From NCBI RefSeq assembly GCF_013778455.1, contig NZ_JACEHE010000002.1:372001-436000 (forward strand): 64,000 bases of DNA. Reading direction: 5' to 3'. Made by a program: the position numbers and the translations under genes. Under the pieces are notes generated by a model. It saw only the letters and a program-made list of their open reading frames with translations, did not search any database and was not told where the DNA came from. Positions within the stretch are counted from its first letter, which is position 1, and each line of letters starts with the position of its first letter. The DNA is from Streptomyces himalayensis subsp. himalayensis (GTDB lineage: Bacteria > Actinomycetota > Actinomycetes > Streptomycetales > Streptomycetaceae). This document shows, one piece after another, positions 51,749-59,823 of this stretch.

Positions 51749-52917
51749 CGTCCGGTCCCTTCCGGTGTGGTGGCGGTGCCCTCGGCCTCGGCATCCAGCT
51801 CGGCCCGCAACTGTGCGGCCTGCTCGCGCAGTTGCGGAGTCGGCTCGGCGTACACGTGGGCGAAGAGGTCCATGGGGTCGAGCCCCGGGTCCTGGTTCAT
51901 GCGGGCGCGCAGGTCCGCGGCCACCGCCTCGGCGTCATCGCGCGCCTTACGTACGGCTTCCTCGTCGAGCAGCCCGCGCTCGGTGAGCTCGCGCGCCAGT
52001 AGTGCGATCGGGTCGTGATCGCGCCAGGCCTGGACCTCTGCGTCGCCCCGGTAGCGGGTGGCGTCGTCGGCGTTCGTATGGGCGTCGATGCGGTAGGTCA
52101 CCGCCTCGACGAGTGTCGGGCCGCCGCCCGCGCGCGCGTGCCGCACGGCTTCGGTGAGCACCTCGTGCAGCGCGGCCGCGTCGTTGCCGTCCACGAGCCG
52201 GCCCGGCATGCCGTAGCCGACGGCCTTGTGGGCGAGCGACGGGGCCGCGGTCTGCTTGGCGAGCGGCACCGAGATGGCGAAGCCGTTGTTCTGGACGAGG
52301 AAGACGACCGGCGCCTGCCACACCGCCGCGAAGTTCAGCGCCTCGTGGAAGTCGCCCTCGCTGGTGCCGCCGTCGCCGACCATGGCCAGCGCGACGACGC
52401 CGTCGCCCTTGAGGCGGGCCGCGTGGGCGAGGCCCACGGCGTGCGGCAGCTGCGTCGCCAGGGGCGTGCAGAGGGGGGCGATGCGGTGTTCGCGCGGGTC
52501 GTAGCCGGTGTGCCAGTCGCCGCGCAGCAGGGACAGTGCCTGGACGGGGTCGAGGCCGCGGGCTATGGCGGCGAGCGTGTCGCGGTAGCTGGGGAAGAGC
52601 CAGTCCCGGTCCTCCAGGGCGAGCGCGGCGGCGACCTGGCAGGCCTCCTGCCCGGTGCTCGACGGATAGACCGCGAGCCTGCCCTGCTTGGTGAGGGCCG
52701 TCGCCTGCGCGTTGTACCTGCGGCCGCGCACCAGTTCCGCGTACAGGCGGCGCAGCAGCCCCGGGTCGGCCTGGCGGGCGGCCTCCGTGCCCAGCACGCG
52801 GTACGGCTCCGCGTCGGGCAGCAGCGGCGCTGCGTCCGTACGGGGCTGCCAGGCCGGGGGCGGAGCGGGCCGGTAAGTGCCCCTCTGGTCCATGACCGTC
52901 AGGCTGCGACTCTTCAC
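51745..52917 (-). CDS. bkdA1: branched-chain 2-oxoacid dehydrogenase E1 alpha, cluster 1
   Basis: 390 residues from GTG at 52917, eight bases after GAGGAGG. TPP motif GDGGTSEGDFHEALNF ending VQNN, and YRIDAHTNADDATRYR in the loop near the active site. First gene of bkdA1-B1-C1, with all junctions overlapping. Its 213-bp divergent region with bkdR contains a TetR-type operator, so it is probably under both BkdR and TetR control. The complex feeds Val/Leu/Ile carbon into branched acyl-CoA starters. Confidence 0.96.
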   Translation of the reverse strand: MKSRSLTVMDQRGTYRPAPPPAWQPRTDAAPLLPDAEPYRVLGTEAARQADPGLLRRLYAELVRGRRYNAQATALTKQGRLAVYPSSTGQEACQVAAALALEDRDWLFPSYRDTLAAIARGLDPVQALSLLRGDWHTGYDPREHRIAPLCTPLATQLPHAVGLAHAARLKGDGVVALAMVGDGGTSEGDFHEALNFAAVWQAPVVFLVQNNGFAISVPLAKQTAAPSLAHKAVGYGMPGRLVDGNDAAALHEVLTEAVRHARAGGGPTLVEAVTYRIDAHTNADDATRYRGDAEVQAWRDHDPIALLARELTERGLLDEEAVRKARDDAEAVAADLRARMNQDPGLDPMDLFAHVYAEPTPQLREQAAQLRAELDAEAEGTATTPEGTGR

Positions 52918-53015
52918 CGCGTGCACCTCCTCGTGCTGTGCCCCCGGCTCCACCGGCCAGGGGAGGGCTCCTCGTGGGAGCGGCCGAGAGGCGCGGCGTG
53001 TGATGCGCCTCACCT

Positions 53016-53029
53016 ACCGATTGTTCGGT
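53016..53029. promoter_or_regulatory. TetR-type operator in bkdA1-bkdR gap
   Basis: ACCGA-TTGT-TCGGT, perfect 5-bp arms, 99 bases upstream of bkdA1. It matches the box before paaN at 54503-54516 in 13 of 14 bases. Likely bound by the TetR regulator encoded at 53728-54318. Confidence 0.75.
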
Positions 53030-53130
53030 CGTCGGCACATTTTGGCTACAGGCGGCTTCAGGCTGTGGACAATCGGTTCTCCACAACCTGGGATAGAGGC
53101 AGTACGTCCATGGTAGAGAGGCGGGGGGAC

Positions 53131-53697
53131 ATGGCATCTGAACGAATGGCTGAAGGGATGGAGTCCGGCCGTCCGGAGAGCCCGTCCCGCACGCCGGCCG
53201 GTCGTGCGGAAAGCCAGTCCCGTCCACCGGCCGACCGCCCGGAGAACCGGCCCCGCCCCCTGGACGCCATAGACCGCGACATCCTGCAGATGCTGCAGGC
53301 CGACGGGCGCGCGTCTATACGTTCGGTGGCCGAACACGTCCATGTGTCCCGTGCGAATGCCTACGCCCGCATCAACCGGCTCATCGAGGACGGCGTGATC
53401 CGCGGGTTCAGCGCGCGCATCGACCACGAGCGGGCCGGGCAGGGGGCCTCCGCCTACATCACCCTCAAGATCGTGCAGAACTCCTGGCGCACGGTGCGCG
53501 AACAGCTGCGGGCTCTGCCCGAGGCGGCCCATATCGCCCTGGTGAGCGGTGACTTCGACGTTCTGCTGCTGGTGCACACCACGGACACCCGGGCGCTGCG
53601 CGATGTCGTACTCACCAAGCTCCAGGCCATCCCCGAAGTGCTCAGCACGCGCACGTTGCTGGTCTTCGAGGAGGACGACCTGGACGCGGAGGCCTGA
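53131..53697 (+). CDS. bkdR: Lrp/AsnC-family regulator of bkd genes
   Basis: 188 residues from ATG at 53131. A disordered basic/Pro/Ser N-terminal extension of about 45 residues precedes the AsnC helix-turn-helix (LDAIDRDILQMLQADGRASI; VSRANAYARINRLIEDGVI) and the ligand-binding RAM domain (AYITLKIVQNSWRTVREQLR; HIALVSGDFDVLLLVHTTDT). It is divergent from bkdA1, which is the classic BkdR position. Lrp-type regulators sense branched-chain amino acids. ATG at 53110 is an alternative start. Confidence 0.94.
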   Translation: MASERMAEGMESGRPESPSRTPAGRAESQSRPPADRPENRPRPLDAIDRDILQMLQADGRASIRSVAEHVHVSRANAYARINRLIEDGVIRGFSARIDHERAGQGASAYITLKIVQNSWRTVREQLRALPEAAHIALVSGDFDVLLLVHTTDTRALRDVVLTKLQAIPEVLSTRTLLVFEEDDLDAEA

Positions 53698-53727
53698 CGT
53701 CGCTGATCACGGCCGCGGGACGGCGCA

Positions 53728-54318
53728 TCAGTCCTCCTTGCGGAGCCCCGAGAAGACCAACTGCACGACAGCGTCGGCGATTTCCTGCACTCCCGCCCCA
53801 CCGCCGTCGGGCCGGTACCACTCCACGATCGAGTTGATCATGCCGAAGACCAGGCGAGTCGCCAGCCGGACCTCGACGTCACCCCGTACGTCGCCGTCGG
53901 CGGCCGCGGCCTTCAGCAGGTCCGCCACCTGGTGGTCGAATTCACGGCGCCGCTCCAGGGCCCATCGCTCGGTGCCGGTGTTGCCGCGCACGCGCAGCAG
54001 CAACGTGACGTACGGCAGTTCGGCTATGAGGACCTCCACCATGCGGCGCGTGACGTACTCGAGACGCTCCACGGCGCGCCCCACGCGCGCGTGCTCCTCG
54101 TCGAGGATCCCGAACAGCCCGTCGAGCGCCCGGCTGACGGCCCGCCGCAGCAGCTCCTCCTTGCCCGCGACATGGTGGTAGATCGACGACTTCGAGATGC
54201 CCGCCGCCTTGGCGAGGTGCTCCATGGAGGTGCCGTCGTAGCCGCGCTCGTTGAAGACCTCGACGGAGACGGAGAGCAGCGTCTCGGGGGTGTAGGTGTC
54301 GCGCTTGGCGGCGGTCAT
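53728..54318 (-). CDS. TetR-family regulator, PaaR-like
   Basis: 196 residues from ATG at 54318. N-terminal helix-turn-helix about 5-50 (YTPETLLSVSVEVFNERGYD; GTSMEHLAKAAGISKSSIYH). The C-terminal part resembles ligand domains of acyl-CoA-responsive TetR proteins. Divergent from paaN and convergent with bkdR, with ACCGATCGTTCGGT between it and paaN. PaaR-type repressors of phenylacetate genes recognise, as I recall, ACCGnnCGnnCGGT-type dyads and release with phenylacetyl-CoA. That the same box is in the bkd promoter suggests wider control. Confidence 0.88.
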   Translation of the reverse strand: MTAAKRDTYTPETLLSVSVEVFNERGYDGTSMEHLAKAAGISKSSIYHHVAGKEELLRRAVSRALDGLFGILDEEHARVGRAVERLEYVTRRMVEVLIAELPYVTLLLRVRGNTGTERWALERRREFDHQVADLLKAAAADGDVRGDVEVRLATRLVFGMINSIVEWYRPDGGGAGVQEIADAVVQLVFSGLRKED

Positions 54319-54502
54319 GAGGCGGACTCCCGCTTCTCGGAGGCGTACGCGCGGCCGAGACCAGGACCGCCAGGGCCGGCGCTCGGGCCGCCGCAGCCGG
54401 GCCCGGTGCGGCTGGGGGCGGAGCGCCCGGGGACGAGTGCTGTCATGCTCGCGATCCTCCCGCACCGGGTTTTCCACAGGTTCGGGGGTCCCCCTTGTCC
54501 CG

Positions 54503-54516
54503 ACCGATCGTTCGGT
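54503..54516. promoter_or_regulatory. TetR-type operator before paaN
   Basis: ACCGA-TCGT-TCGGT within GTCCCGACCGATCGTTCGGT, followed by TACTCTAAC, a -10-like AT patch. 78 bases before the paaN start and 185 bases before the divergent regulator start. Central CG also fits the ACCGnnCGnnCGGT form. Confidence 0.8.
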
Positions 54517-54593
54517 TACTCTAACTCTGTCCGCCTGTTCTGCACAGCTCGCCGGCTCGACGAGGAGCCGGTCCGAGGAGGAGTTGGTCCCCG

Positions 54594-56285
54594 ATGGCCG
54601 CCGCACTCACCGCGCACCAGCTGATCGACAAGCACCGGCCCACCCTCGACCAGGCGCTGGAAACGATCCGCACGCGCGCGTACTGGTCCCCGCACCCCGA
54701 GCACCCCAAGGCCTACGGCGAGAACGGCAGCCTGAGCGCGGCCGAAGGCAAGGCCGCCTTCGACGCTCTCCTGGGCAGCCGCATGGATCTCGGCCAGCCG
54801 GGCACGGACGACTGGGCCGACGGCGAGGTCTCGCCGTACGGACCGGCACTCGGCATCACCTATCCGCATGCGGACATCGAGGTCCTGTTGCCCGCCATGC
54901 GTGCGGGCATGCGCGCGTGGCGGGACGCGGGCGCGGAGATGCGTGCGGTGACCTGTCTGGAGATCCTGGCCCGGATCAGCGCCCGCACGCACGAGTTCGC
55001 GCACGCGGTCATGCACACAAGCGGCCAGGCGTTCATGATGGCGTTCCAGGCGGGCGGCCCGCACGCCCAGGACCGCGGCCTCGAGGCGGTGGCGTATGCG
55101 TACGTGGAGCAGGCCAGGACCCCGGACACCGCGGAGTGGACCAAGCCGCAGGGCAAGCGGGACCCGCTCGCGCTGAACAAGCAGTTCACGGCCGTGCCGC
55201 GCGGTGTCGCCCTGGTGATCGGCTGCAACACCTTCCCGACGTGGAACGGCTACCCGGGCCTCTTCGCATCCCTGGCCACCGGAAACGCCGTGCTGGTCAA
55301 GCCCCACCCTCGCGCGGTGCTGCCGCTCGCACTCACCGTCCAGGTGGCCCGCGAGGTGCTCGCCGAGGCGGGCTTCGACCCGAACCTGGTGGCCCTTGCC
55401 GCCGAGCGGCCCGGCGAAGGCATCGCCAAGACCCTTGCCGTACGCCCCGAGATCAAGATCATCGACTACACGGGCTCGACGGCGTTCGGCGAATGGCTGG
55501 AGGCCAACGCCCGCCAGGCGCAGGTGTACACCGAGAAGGCCGGCGTCAACACGATCGTCGTCGAGTCGACCGGCAACTACCAGGGCATGCTGGCCAACCT
55601 CGCGTTCTCCCTGTCCCTCTACAGCGGCCAGATGTGCACCACCCCACAGAACCTGCTGATCCCGCGCGACGGCATCACCACGGACGCGGGCCACAAGACC
55701 TTCGACGAGGTCGTGGCCGATCTGGCAGCCGCGGTGAGCGGCCTGCTGGGCGACGACGCGCGGGCCAACGCGCTCCTGGGCGCCCTGGTCAACCCGGATG
55801 TGAAGGCCCGCCTGGACGCCGCGTCCGGCCTGGGCGAGGTCGCCCTGCCCTCACGGGAGATCAGCAACCCGGAGTTCCCCGACGCCGTGGTCCGTACGCC
55901 GGTGATCGTGAAGCTCGACGGCGCCAAGCCGGACGCAGAGGCGGCCTATCTGAGTGAGTGCTTCGGCCCGGTCTCCTTCGCTGTGGCGGTCGACTCGGCG
56001 GCGGACGCCGTGGAGCTGCTGCGGCGCACGGTGCGCGACAAGGGGGCGATGACCGTCGGCGCCTACACCACGTCGGACGAGGTCGCCGAGGCGATCGAGG
56101 AAACGTGCCTGGAGGAGTGCGCGCAGCTGTCGCTGAACCTGACGGGCGGCGTGTACGTCAACCAGACCGCGGCGTTCTCGGATTTCCACGGATCGGGCGG
56201 CAACCCGGCGGCCAACTCAGCTTTGTGCGACGGCGCGTTCGTGGCGAACCGGTTCCGAGTGGTGGAGGTGCGGCGGGAGGCGTGA
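54594..56285 (+). CDS. paaN: PaaN-type aldehyde dehydrogenase (phenylacetate degradation)
   Basis: 563 residues. Aldehyde-dehydrogenase fold: NAD site region VPRGVALVIGCNTFPTWNGY, PGLFASLATGNAVLVKPHP, DYTGSTAFGEWLE, catalytic Cys in SLYSGQMCTTPQNLL, late ECFGPVSFAVAV. Length and the N-terminal 120 residues fit the stand-alone PaaN family. It oxidises the ring-opened aldehyde of the phenylacetyl-CoA route. No other paa genes are seen in the window. paaN stop and the convergent methyltransferase stop are one base apart. Confidence 0.93.
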   Translation: MAAALTAHQLIDKHRPTLDQALETIRTRAYWSPHPEHPKAYGENGSLSAAEGKAAFDALLGSRMDLGQPGTDDWADGEVSPYGPALGITYPHADIEVLLPAMRAGMRAWRDAGAEMRAVTCLEILARISARTHEFAHAVMHTSGQAFMMAFQAGGPHAQDRGLEAVAYAYVEQARTPDTAEWTKPQGKRDPLALNKQFTAVPRGVALVIGCNTFPTWNGYPGLFASLATGNAVLVKPHPRAVLPLALTVQVAREVLAEAGFDPNLVALAAERPGEGIAKTLAVRPEIKIIDYTGSTAFGEWLEANARQAQVYTEKAGVNTIVVESTGNYQGMLANLAFSLSLYSGQMCTTPQNLLIPRDGITTDAGHKTFDEVVADLAAAVSGLLGDDARANALLGALVNPDVKARLDAASGLGEVALPSREISNPEFPDAVVRTPVIVKLDGAKPDAEAAYLSECFGPVSFAVAVDSAADAVELLRRTVRDKGAMTVGAYTTSDEVAEAIEETCLEECAQLSLNLTGGVYVNQTAAFSDFHGSGGNPAANSALCDGAFVANRFRVVEVRREA

Positions 56286-56286
56286 G

Positions 56287-57066
56287 TTACTCCGCGCCGC
56301 TCGCGGACCAGTGGAAGAGCGTCATGGCCACGCTTGTCGCCAGGTTGTAGCTGGAGACCTGGGGGCGCATCGGCAGGGACACCAAGTGGTCGGCCCGCGC
56401 GCGGACTTCGCCTGACAGGCCGCTCCGTTCGGACCCGAAGGCGAGGACCGCGTCGTCCGGGATCTTCAGGCCGCGGATGTCCTCGCCCTCCGCGTCGAGC
56501 GCGAACAGCGGCCCCCGCGGCAGATCGGCGACGTCCAGGCGCTCCACCGCTGTCGCGAAGTGCAGGCCTGCGCCTCCGCGTACGACCGTCGGATGCCAGG
56601 GGTCGAGAGTGCCTGTGGTCACGACGCCCGTCGCCCCGAAACCGGCCGCGAGGCGGATCACCGCTCCGGCGTTGCCCAGGTTGCGCGGGTTGTCGAGCAC
56701 CACGACCGGCGCTGACCGCGGCATACGTGCCAGCGCCTCCAGATTGGCCGTACGCGAGGGACGTACCGCCAGAGCGGCAACGCCGGTGGGGTGGATGCGC
56801 GGGACGAGGGCCCGCAGCGCCTCGTCCGTGACCTCGACCAGCAGCGCACCGAGTGGTTCCCGCAGGTCGGGGGCAAGGTCCTCGGCGAGGTGGAGCACGG
56901 CCGCCCGGTCGCTCGTCAGGGCGACGGGGATCTGCGCGCCGAAGCGGAGGGCGTGCTTGAGGGCGTGAAAACCGTCGAGCAGTACGGCCGTGTCGGCGAG
57001 CCCGCGCCAGATACGTACCGCGGCGGTGGCCGAGGCAGCGGTGGCCGGTGCAGAGGGCTCGTTCAT
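56287..57066 (-). CDS. SpoU/TrmH-family RNA 2'-O-methyltransferase
   Basis: 259 residues from ATG at 57066, overlapping the HTTM protein stop (ATGA). SPOUT knot motifs: VVLDNPRNLGNAGAVIRLAA, LAFGSERSGLS, VSLPMRPQVSSYNLATSVAM. The N-terminal part is a substrate-binding region with LLDGFHALKHALRFG. It methylates a ribose in tRNA or rRNA. Which RNA cannot be told. Co-transcribed with the HTTM and DUF5819 genes upstream. Confidence 0.93.
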   Translation of the reverse strand: MNEPSAPATAASATAAVRIWRGLADTAVLLDGFHALKHALRFGAQIPVALTSDRAAVLHLAEDLAPDLREPLGALLVEVTDEALRALVPRIHPTGVAALAVRPSRTANLEALARMPRSAPVVVLDNPRNLGNAGAVIRLAAGFGATGVVTTGTLDPWHPTVVRGGAGLHFATAVERLDVADLPRGPLFALDAEGEDIRGLKIPDDAVLAFGSERSGLSGEVRARADHLVSLPMRPQVSSYNLATSVAMTLFHWSASGAE

Positions 57067-58556
57067 GCCGTGAAGCCTACGCGCGCCTGCTCGGCGGATT
57101 CCGGGTCCGGCTCCTCGCCCCGGCGCTGTCCAGGCACCCGGGGTTCTCCACGGGAACCGCGCCGGCGCCCCGGAAGCAGCACTCCACGCGCGCGTGCCGC
57201 CCATCCGCCCACGCGCCGGAGGAACGACGTCGGCAGGAAGACCGCATCAGCGGTGATCATCGCGAGCGAGAAGAACGGAAGGCCGAGCACGACGGCGATG
57301 ACGGCGTGCTCGAACACCATGGCGGCCAGCAGGACGTTCTTGATGCGACGGTTGAAGAGCGTGAACGGGAAGGCGACCTGGACCGCGACGGTTCCGTACG
57401 TCACCAGCATCACGAGGGTGCCGTGGGCGGCGAGCGCGTCGGAGAGGGCCGGCCAGGGCGAGAAGGAGTCGAGCTGGAGCGGGTAGTAGACCGCGGTGCC
57501 GTCCTGCCAGCGGCTGCCCTGGATCTTGTACCAGCCCGCGGTGGCGTAGATCAGACAGGCCTCGGCCATGATCACGAAGAGTGCGGCGTTATGGACGAGA
57601 TTGGCGACGACATCGAGGAGAAGACGCAGCTCCCCGCCGGGCGCGCGCCGCTCGACGGCCCACCACAGGCCGTGGGCGCCCCACAGTCCCCAGAAGATCA
57701 ACAGCCAGCCCCAGCCGAGCTCGCCCATGAACGTCACGACGGAGAGCGCGAGCCCGAGGATCCACCACAGGACCGGCCCGACCCTGTCCCTCGTCTCGTC
57801 CTCCCTCGTGTCCGTCTCGTCCCGGGAGTGCCCGCTGTCGTCGAATCCGTCCCGGGAATGCCCGCTGTCGAAACCGTCCCGGGTCTCAGCCTCGTCGACC
57901 ACGTCCCAAGGTTGCGCAGTGTCGTCGACCCCGTCCCGGGGTTGCGCAGTGTCGTCGACCCCGCCCCCGGGTCGCCCGGCCTCGTCGGCCCCGCCCCCGG
58001 GTCGCCCGGCCTCGTCGGCCCCGGAACGCTCGCCACGCGCGCGTGCCTCCTGCGCGCGCCGCAGCCTCCGCGCGTCCAGCGACCAGACCTGCCCACAGCG
58101 CGTGAGCACCAGATAGACCGACATCAGGTGAATGACGTTGTCACCGCCGTCACCCATGAAGATGCTGCGGTTCTGCAGCGAGAGCACCCCGACCATGAAG
58201 AGCACCGACATGGTGCGGGTGCGCCAGCCGAGCATCAGCAGCACGCTGGAGAGCAGCGCCAGCACGTAGACCGTCTCGAACCAGAACGTGCTGTCGGACC
58301 ACATCAGCACCGTGAAAGCGTGGTTGTTCGCGATGAGCTGCTGGGCCATGTCCCAGTTCCAGGGGCCGTCGGGCCCGTACATCTCATGGCGGTTCGGCAG
58401 CTCGCGCAGCAGGAACAGCAGCCAGGTGGCGGCGAAGCCGATACGGATCACGGCAGTCTGGTACGGGCCCAGCGCGGTTGCCGTGACGCGCGCGATGCCG
58501 CGCGCGAGCGATGCGATCGGGCGCTCGAGACGGTGGAGACGGTCGAGACGGCTCAC
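57063..58556 (-). CDS. HTTM-domain (vitamin K gamma-carboxylase-like) membrane protein with charged repeat loop
   Basis: 497 residues from GTG at 58556, overlapping the DUF5819 stop (GTGA). Several membrane helices before and after a hydrophilic loop: IRIGFAATWLLFLLRELPN, TVYVLALLSSVLLMLG, then WILGLALSVVTFMGELGWG, WYKIQGSRWQDGTAVYY, TLVMLVTYGTVAVQVAFPF, LAMITADAVFLPTSFL. The loop (about 170-270) is an acidic repeat (DEAGRPGGG twice; VDDTAQP twice; GHSRDGFDD). HTTM pairs with DUF5819 in many actinobacteria. Carboxylase activity has not been shown for bacterial members of this type. Confidence 0.9.
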   Translation of the reverse strand: MSRLDRLHRLERPIASLARGIARVTATALGPYQTAVIRIGFAATWLLFLLRELPNRHEMYGPDGPWNWDMAQQLIANNHAFTVLMWSDSTFWFETVYVLALLSSVLLMLGWRTRTMSVLFMVGVLSLQNRSIFMGDGGDNVIHLMSVYLVLTRCGQVWSLDARRLRRAQEARARGERSGADEAGRPGGGADEAGRPGGGVDDTAQPRDGVDDTAQPWDVVDEAETRDGFDSGHSRDGFDDSGHSRDETDTREDETRDRVGPVLWWILGLALSVVTFMGELGWGWLLIFWGLWGAHGLWWAVERRAPGGELRLLLDVVANLVHNAALFVIMAEACLIYATAGWYKIQGSRWQDGTAVYYPLQLDSFSPWPALSDALAAHGTLVMLVTYGTVAVQVAFPFTLFNRRIKNVLLAAMVFEHAVIAVVLGLPFFSLAMITADAVFLPTSFLRRVGGWAARARGVLLPGRRRGSRGEPRVPGQRRGEEPDPESAEQARVGFTA

Positions 58557-59284
58557 CGGGCGGTCACCTCCACCTTCGTCGCCCGAGCCAGAGGCACGTC
58601 GTCCGGCGTCACCGACCACCAGGGGAGCTCACGGAACACAGGCCGGGTGTCGATCTTCTCGTCGCTCCACTCGGGCGGCGGCACATTGGCGGTCCTGGAA
58701 CGGACCTGCACGCGCCCGATGACGGCGCCCCGTCCGCCCGGGTTCTCACCGTCGAGACGCAGGACGACTATGCGGCGTATGTAGCGCTCCGAGAGGTCGC
58801 CGCGCAGACCGGCCGGGCGGTTCTCGGTGTCGTGCGAGGAGACGTAGAAGTCCCAGGCCCGGCGCAGTTCGTTCTGCTGAGTGTGGCTCGGGAGCAGATT
58901 GCCGTCGATGGCGGCTCCGTCGTGCGCGGAGAGGTCGTACCAGCCGGTCGTCCGGGTCGTTCCGTCCGCGGTACGGACCTCGGCCCGCGCCTGCACCGAG
59001 ATGTTCTGCTGCAGGGGATTGGGGGCGAAGAGCTTCCAGTTCTGCTCGAACTCGGGATATATCCACTGGTCGATCGCCTGCCCGTGCTGCTTTGTCACGG
59101 TGTTCGACGGGGCGACGTGCAGAAACACCATCGCCAGGTGCGCACACGCGGCAAGCGCGACTGTCCCGAGCGCGAGCGCGGCGACGAGCTGGTAGCGGAA
59201 CGAGAGCGCGGCTATGCCGACCCGGGAAGCGTGGGGAGGTGCGGGCTGGGGGCGGGCGCTCACGCCCTTGTCGTATGCGTCCAT
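58553..59284 (-). CDS. DUF5819 membrane-anchored protein
   Basis: 243 residues from ATG at 59284 (MDAYDKGVSARP). One N-terminal helix LVAALALGTVALAACAHLAM, the rest outside the membrane. Motif region FEQNWKLFAPNPLQQNISVQ, with WKLFAPNP, is the family hallmark. Cys in the helix is not in a lipobox. Always next to an HTTM gene, so the two likely form a complex. An AT-rich tandem array lies just upstream of the start. Confidence 0.85.
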   Translation of the reverse strand: MDAYDKGVSARPQPAPPHASRVGIAALSFRYQLVAALALGTVALAACAHLAMVFLHVAPSNTVTKQHGQAIDQWIYPEFEQNWKLFAPNPLQQNISVQARAEVRTADGTTRTTGWYDLSAHDGAAIDGNLLPSHTQQNELRRAWDFYVSSHDTENRPAGLRGDLSERYIRRIVVLRLDGENPGGRGAVIGRVQVRSRTANVPPPEWSDEKIDTRPVFRELPWWSVTPDDVPLARATKVEVTAR

Positions 59285-59334
59285 TCCGCCCCGATCCATC
59301 CACGCTTTCCGATGCGATTCCTGATTGCTGATCC

Positions 59335-59390
59335 GGATTCGGATTCGGATTCCTCGGATTCCTCGGATTCCTCGGATTCCGGATTCCGGT
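59335..59390. repeat. GGATTC tandem array before DUF5819 gene
   Basis: GGATTC at 59335, 59341, 59347 (6-bp period), then GGATTCCTC units at 59347, 59356, 59365, 59374 (9-bp period) and a final GGATTCC at 59381. AT-richer than the surroundings. About 50 bases upstream of the minus-strand gene start, in its promoter region. Confidence 0.88.
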
Positions 59391-59737
59391 TGCCGCCCGT
59401 TTCCGTTTCCCGCGGCTCGCCCGCTACGGCTCCCCGGCCCCCGACCTTCGGACCCTCGGACCTCGGGCCCTCGAACCCTGGCCCTCGTCGCGACGTTCGC
59501 ACCGGACGGTACCCAGGTCTGCCCGCCCGGCACAGCGATCCGTGACGTTGTCCACAGGGTTGACACCTTACGGCGCCGGTTCACATCCCTCGTCCCGTCC
59601 GGCACGCGGCCTTCAGTGCCGGCCGATGGCCAGGGGTTGCAGGTGGCGCCGGCCGGAGGTGGCAGGTGGCGCCGGCCGGAGGGTGCAGGTGGGGGACGGG
59701 CGCGGATCCGGAATCTGCTCGCGCCGTTCCCTTCTCG

Positions 59738-59751
59738 TAGAACCTGTTCTA
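59738..59751. promoter_or_regulatory. KstR-like operator
   Basis: TAGAAC-CT-GTTCTA, a perfect palindrome that fits TnnAACnnGTTnnA, the consensus reported for the actinobacterial TetR repressor KstR of cholesterol/lipid genes. 72 bases upstream of the acyl-CoA dehydrogenase start. TTGACG at 59754-59759 could be a -35 box immediately beside it. Confidence 0.75.
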
Positions 59752-59823
59752 TCTTGACGCCCCGTCAGATCGATTGTCAGTGCCCGCGCTCACAATGGTC
59801 GCCGTATCGCGGAAGGACAGGCC

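Larger units (their letters stand above)
59285..59823. other. 539-bp divergent intergenic region
   Basis: Contains the GGATTC tandem array (59335-59390), a low-complexity TCGGACCCTCGGACC stretch near 59445-59475, a GGTGGCAGGTGGCGCCGGCC repeat near 59640-59690 and a KstR-like box at 59738-59751. No gene with a convincing start is seen. Confidence 0.6.

Noticed and set aside
53057..53085. TGTGGA...TCCACA inverted repeat in the bkdR promoter region
   Set aside because: Six-base arms around a 10-base spacer can occur by chance. There is no second copy and no known regulator with such a site in this context.
52015..53697. bkdR frame extended 1.1 kb upstream
   Set aside because: The extension is antisense to bkdA1. 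The AsnC homology starts after the ATG at 53131.
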